Assembly: GCA_964458275.1 (NCBI GenBank)
Contig: CAYWIE010000066.1
Coordinates: forward strand, 1 to 8,668
Reading direction: 5' to 3'
DNA: 8,668 bases
DNA from: HGM04593 sp964458275
GTDB lineage: Bacteria; Bacteroidota; Bacteroidia; Bacteroidales; Bacteroidaceae
Numbering within the stretch: position 1 is the first letter of the stretch; each line of letters starts with the position of its first letter. A program made the translations under genes and the position numbers. Positions 5,488 to 8,668 of the stretch are shown here, one piece after another. Below the pieces are notes generated by a model. The model was given only the letters and a program-made list of their open reading frames with translations, ran no database searches and was not told the origin of the DNA.

Positions 5488-8400
5488 TTAGAGTCTTACT
5501 TTTACAGCCTTGTTGCCGACTTTTACAATGTAGTTGCCTGCGGGCAGTGCATATTCGCCTGCTTTTCCTGCTGCAACCTGTTTGCCGCCGAAGGTGTAGA
5601 TTGTTACTTCTGCGTCGTTTGATACGATAACCTTACCGTCTTTGACTGTTATTTCTGCATCCTCTACAATTGTTGAGATGCTTGTGAGGTACTGTTCGTA
5701 TGTGATGATTGTGCCGAAGTCTTTCCACTGCTTCTGTGCCTTGTATGCTTCGATTGCTGCTTCGTTGGGCACAACAAGTGTTGCATTTGCAAGGTCAGCT
5801 CCATCGAAAACCTTTGAACCGAGTTTGGCAGGTGTTTCGCTTTCGCAGATTGCACATACGATGGGGCAGCCTTTGTATGCGTTACGTCCCAACTCTTTTA
5901 CAGATGCGGGGATTGTGATTCTTTCGAGTGCTGTACAGCCGCTGAAAGCGTAGCTTCCGATGAGGCTTACGTTCTCTCCAATGACAACCTGAGACAATTT
6001 GCTGTTCTGATAGAATGCATAGTTGTCTATTTTGGTGACTCCTTCGGGGAGGTAAATTTTATTGAGGTCTATTCCGTAGAACATTCTCACACCGATGATG
6101 TTGTCTTCTGTTGTGTAATCGCCGTAGTATGCACCGGGGCCTGTTACAATCTCTGATTTTCTCATGTCAAGTACATTCAGCTTCAGGCTGTCGCGGATAA
6201 ATGAGATGTCGAGACCGCTGAGACGACCGCCAAGAGTGATTGTGGTGATGGTGTCGATAGCTGTCGCAGGAACAATGTCTGCAAGTGTACCCTTGATGCG
6301 TACAGTATAGGGGTTGAGACCTTCTACTGATTTGATGAAACCGAAGTTTATAACCTGTTTTGCAACGACATTGCCGTTATATTTCATCACAAGTCTTGTT
6401 GATGATTCAGAACTATGGTATTTGTCGGTGATGTTGAGGTAGAGCATGAGTGTGCTGTCTATACCGTTTGCATTGGCAAGGTGTGTAACGGTGAGTACAT
6501 CCTCCTGTTCGCCGAGTTGAGTGTATGCGTTGTCGGCAATCTCAATGTCCTCCAATGAAATTTCAACAGGCATTCTTTCGTACAAGGGGTTGTTGATTCT
6601 TACGGGTACTGCCATGCGGCTCTTCTCTTCGTCGAAGTCGTATGTGTAGATAACAGACTCCTCGCCGAGCAGTTTACCCTCGTTTGCGAATGCAGGCTTC
6701 TGGTTGGCACGCCATGTGTTTATCTGCTTAAGGTCGATGATGTTGGCATTGGCAATAATGCCTGTCTCGCCATCAATGAGCATTACGATAAGTGTAGCCT
6801 TGTCTTTGTTCTCGATGTTTGAGGGAATGGGAATTTCTTTCTCATAGACATATTGCTTGTCGTACTCGATAGTGTCGGGCAATACATCAGCGTAGCCCTC
6901 TTTGCCGGGATACATTCCTCTTGCGAGGCTGTTGTATTCAACGCCGTCGATTTTTACACCGTCCTCTGTGTATGCGAATGCGAATCTGTAATCCTTGCCC
7001 ACGCTTGCCTGGTAGAACTCAGTAAATACTGTTACAGCCATTGTGGTGTCTGATGTTACCATAGCGTCAATATCCAACTGTGTGGGTGAAGGAGTGTTGA
7101 AGCGTGCTTTGTATGCAGTTGTGAGTGCTGATGTAGAGATACGTCCTGTTACAGTGTCGCAACGGTCGAGGAGTAAGCCGGGGATTGCGCTCAAGCCTTC
7201 GAGGTGCTTGTCGGCATCCTCTTCAGTGTCGGCTGTTACGATGCATATCATGCTCTCGCCATATTTGTTTGTTGTGTCAAGAGTCTTGATTGTGCTGATG
7301 ATGTTTGCTGTCTGTTCGTTGTGCTCACCGAGGCTTGCCTCAACGATAACGCGACGTACAGGCTCTTCGGGAGTAAGGCGGCCCTTGGGATGTACGTTGA
7401 TGTAGGCTGTCATCTGGTGACCGTATGCGCTTGTGGGCACGGGGGCTACTTCAAAGAAACCGTTTGAACTTCCGTCCCATCCGAGGTTGAAGTGGAAGAG
7501 ACCGTTCATGTCGTAACCGTCGCAAACGTATGCGTGGCCGTTGTATTCGTCGGGCTTGTTGCTACCCTTGCAGAGCATGGGACGTCCCTGACTCAATTCG
7601 TCGGCAAGCAATGCTCTGAGTTCATTGGGCTTGTCAAGGTAGTTCTTGCATGTGATGCTTGATATGTTGCTGTCATATCCGAAATAAGTAGCATATTTGT
7701 GTGCATCGGTTACTGCACCTGTTCCGCCGAGTCCGTATCCTGCACCGAGTGCTACACCGCAGTGGTAAAGCATCTTGGCTACAGCATTAGCCTCTTCTGT
7801 GGTAAATGAAATGCCGCTGCGGTATGTGGGGAGAATATTGTCCCAATCGTAATCACCTACAGAGTCGAAATCCACTTTCAGTGTCATCTGCTTCTGCACA
7901 TCGTCAGAGTAGTCGTAGTTGAATGTGTACTCCTTGCTGCCGGTTGAATGTTCGGGGTATTTCCAATAGCGGAGAATCATACCGAATGCAGTTGCAGAGC
8001 AACCTACTACGCATTTGCCGGTTTTGATTTTACCGCCTTCCATTACCTTTAAGGTCGGGCATCTTCTGTTGTAGGGGTCGCCCTGGTTGAACTTGATTTC
8101 GCCGAGCAGAGGCTGAACGCTCTTGCGTATTGCAAAGTTGCTGTTGAGGAACGCTTTTGCTGCTGCTCTTTTCTCGGCTTTAGCCTCTTCGGGGTAGTCG
8201 GCAGCTTTCTTGGCTACTTCTGTGTAGCCCTCAAGTATTGATGCTGCGGCAGGGGGCATATCGTCTGTATCGAAACATTCATCGTATGAGTATGCGAGAA
8301 TGTCGCTCATGCCCTCTTGACCGCCTACTATTACATAGCCACCGTTTTGGGTGTCATTGAAGATGTAGAAAGGAGTGATTTCTCCTGCTTTCTCTGCACG

Positions 8401-8559
8401 TACTTTGTTGATTTTTGGTGTTTTGGTTATGTTGAAGTCATAACCGTTGTTCTTCATGAAAGCATTGGCGATTGCTGCTGCTTCTGCCTCAGAACGCTGT
8501 TGCGCAATAGTGGGCAATGCTACTACTGCCAAAAGGATTAAAAGTAAAAGTTTTTTCAT
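5488..8559 (-). CDS. Secreted C10-family (streptopain/PrtT-like) cysteine protease with BspA-type LRRs and sorting-like tail
   Basis: A 1023-residue multidomain exported protease. Residues 1-20 are a signal peptide (MKKLLLLILL, then ...TIAQ). Residues 21-125 match the Spi-type inhibitory propeptide (GGYVIVGG at 73-80). The C10 catalytic domain spans about 147-390: Q159 (oxyanion-hole candidate) in FNQGDPYN, nucleophile C187 in VVGCSATA, H342 in NGHAYVCDGYD and W361 in NLGWDGSSNGFF. All are intact, so it should mature by propeptide cleavage. Residues about 400-612 resemble Omp28 but lack its CxxC. A beta-rich linker follows, then a BspA leader and LRR_5 repeats of 23 residues (841-863, 864-886, a diverged third from 887), closing with a capping VPNEAAIEAYK. 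The last 60 residues end in LPAGNYIVKVGNKAVKVRL, like type IX secretion sorting domains. A surface or secreted role in protein breakdown is likely; the substrate is unknown. The ATG at 8557-8559 directly begins the signal peptide. Confidence 0.93.
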   Translation of the reverse strand: MKKLLLLILLAVVALPTIAQQRSEAEAAAIANAFMKNNGYDFNITKTPKINKVRAEKAGEITPFYIFNDTQNGGYVIVGGQEGMSDILAYSYDECFDTDDMPPAAASILEGYTEVAKKAADYPEEAKAEKRAAAKAFLNSNFAIRKSVQPLLGEIKFNQGDPYNRRCPTLKVMEGGKIKTGKCVVGCSATAFGMILRYWKYPEHSTGSKEYTFNYDYSDDVQKQMTLKVDFDSVGDYDWDNILPTYRSGISFTTEEANAVAKMLYHCGVALGAGYGLGGTGAVTDAHKYATYFGYDSNISSITCKNYLDKPNELRALLADELSQGRPMLCKGSNKPDEYNGHAYVCDGYDMNGLFHFNLGWDGSSNGFFEVAPVPTSAYGHQMTAYINVHPKGRLTPEEPVRRVIVEASLGEHNEQTANIISTIKTLDTTNKYGESMICIVTADTEEDADKHLEGLSAIPGLLLDRCDTVTGRISTSALTTAYKARFNTPSPTQLDIDAMVTSDTTMAVTVFTEFYQASVGKDYRFAFAYTEDGVKIDGVEYNSLARGMYPGKEGYADVLPDTIEYDKQYVYEKEIPIPSNIENKDKATLIVMLIDGETGIIANANIIDLKQINTWRANQKPAFANEGKLLGEESVIYTYDFDEEKSRMAVPVRINNPLYERMPVEISLEDIEIADNAYTQLGEQEDVLTVTHLANANGIDSTLMLYLNITDKYHSSESSTRLVMKYNGNVVAKQVINFGFIKSVEGLNPYTVRIKGTLADIVPATAIDTITTITLGGRLSGLDISFIRDSLKLNVLDMRKSEIVTGPGAYYGDYTTEDNIIGVRMFYGIDLNKIYLPEGVTKIDNYAFYQNSKLSQVVIGENVSLIGSYAFSGCTALERITIPASVKELGRNAYKGCPIVCAICESETPAKLGSKVFDGADLANATLVVPNEAAIEAYKAQKQWKDFGTIITYEQYLTSISTIVEDAEITVKDGKVIVSNDAEVTIYTFGGKQVAAGKAGEYALPAGNYIVKVGNKAVKVRL

Positions 8560-8601
8560 AAAATATGGATTGGTTTTGTTAGTTCACAATATTTCATATT
8601 G

Positions 8602-8633
8602 CAAATATAATTCTTTTAGGGAGGTTCTATAAA
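8602..8633 (-). promoter_or_regulatory. Candidate promoter of the C10 protease gene
   Basis: The plus strand reads CAAATATA at 8602-8609, which is TATATTTG on the coding strand, an exact -7 match. TTTA (plus-strand TAAA, 8630-8633) lies 20 bases upstream as a three-of-four match to the -33 TTTG. Transcription would begin near 8595, leaving a leader of about 36 bases. The -7 octamer is identical to that proposed for tdh. Confidence 0.65.
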
Positions 8634-8668
8634 TTAATTCATTGTTAATCAGTGTATTATTTTGTATA

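Noticed and set aside
7043..7467. Plus-strand open frames opposite the protease gene
   Set aside because: They overlap conserved protease sequence on the other strand and show no motif or start signal.
8640..8668. TATTTTG near the right edge as a rightward promoter
   Set aside because: It lacks one base of the TAnnTTTG spacing, and the window ends before any gene could be seen.

Overview
The window looks like chromosomal DNA from a member of the Bacteroidales, most plausibly Prevotella-like. The promoters carry the Bacteroidetes-type -7 box TAnnTTTG, and coding starts mostly lack Shine-Dalgarno sequences. There is also a C10 (streptopain/PrtT-type) peptidase carrying BspA-type leucine-rich repeats and a type IX secretion-like C-terminal tail, a combination typical of this order. 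The genus is an inference; no rRNA or other phylogenetic marker is present.

Layout. Positions 1-477 hold no convincing gene, only AT-rich sequence with several short inverted repeats. A hairpin with A/T flanks (478-509) then terminates tdh, which is read leftward (563-1588) and encodes zinc-dependent L-threonine 3-dehydrogenase. A 231-bp intergenic region with promoters facing both ways separates it from kbl (1820-3010, rightward), encoding 2-amino-3-ketobutyrate CoA ligase. Together these two enzymes convert threonine to glycine and acetyl-CoA, and the divergent layout suggests shared control. kbl ends in a strong intrinsic terminator (3098-3136).

Next comes a rightward pair. The first gene (3253-3945) encodes an NrtR-like protein, a Nudix domain fused to a winged helix, and has a near-ideal promoter that fixes its start. 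Fifty bases later an unrecognised 451-residue protein (3996-5351) follows, with a TerB-like N-terminus and a possible DNA-binding C-terminus. The two probably share a transcript. A perfect 46-bp palindrome (5427-5472) acts as a two-way terminator between this pair and the convergent last gene.

The last gene (5488-8559, leftward) encodes a 1023-residue secreted cysteine protease. It has a signal peptide, Spi-type propeptide, C10 catalytic domain with intact Cys/His, an Omp28-like thioredoxin-fold segment that has lost its CxxC, BspA-type LRRs and a C-terminal sorting-like domain. Its promoter lies at 8602-8633.

The least explained items are the 451-residue TerB-like protein beside the Nudix regulator, the degenerate Omp28-like module in the protease, and the inverted-repeat clusters in the noncoding stretches. 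No mobile element, CRISPR array, tRNA or rRNA was seen.
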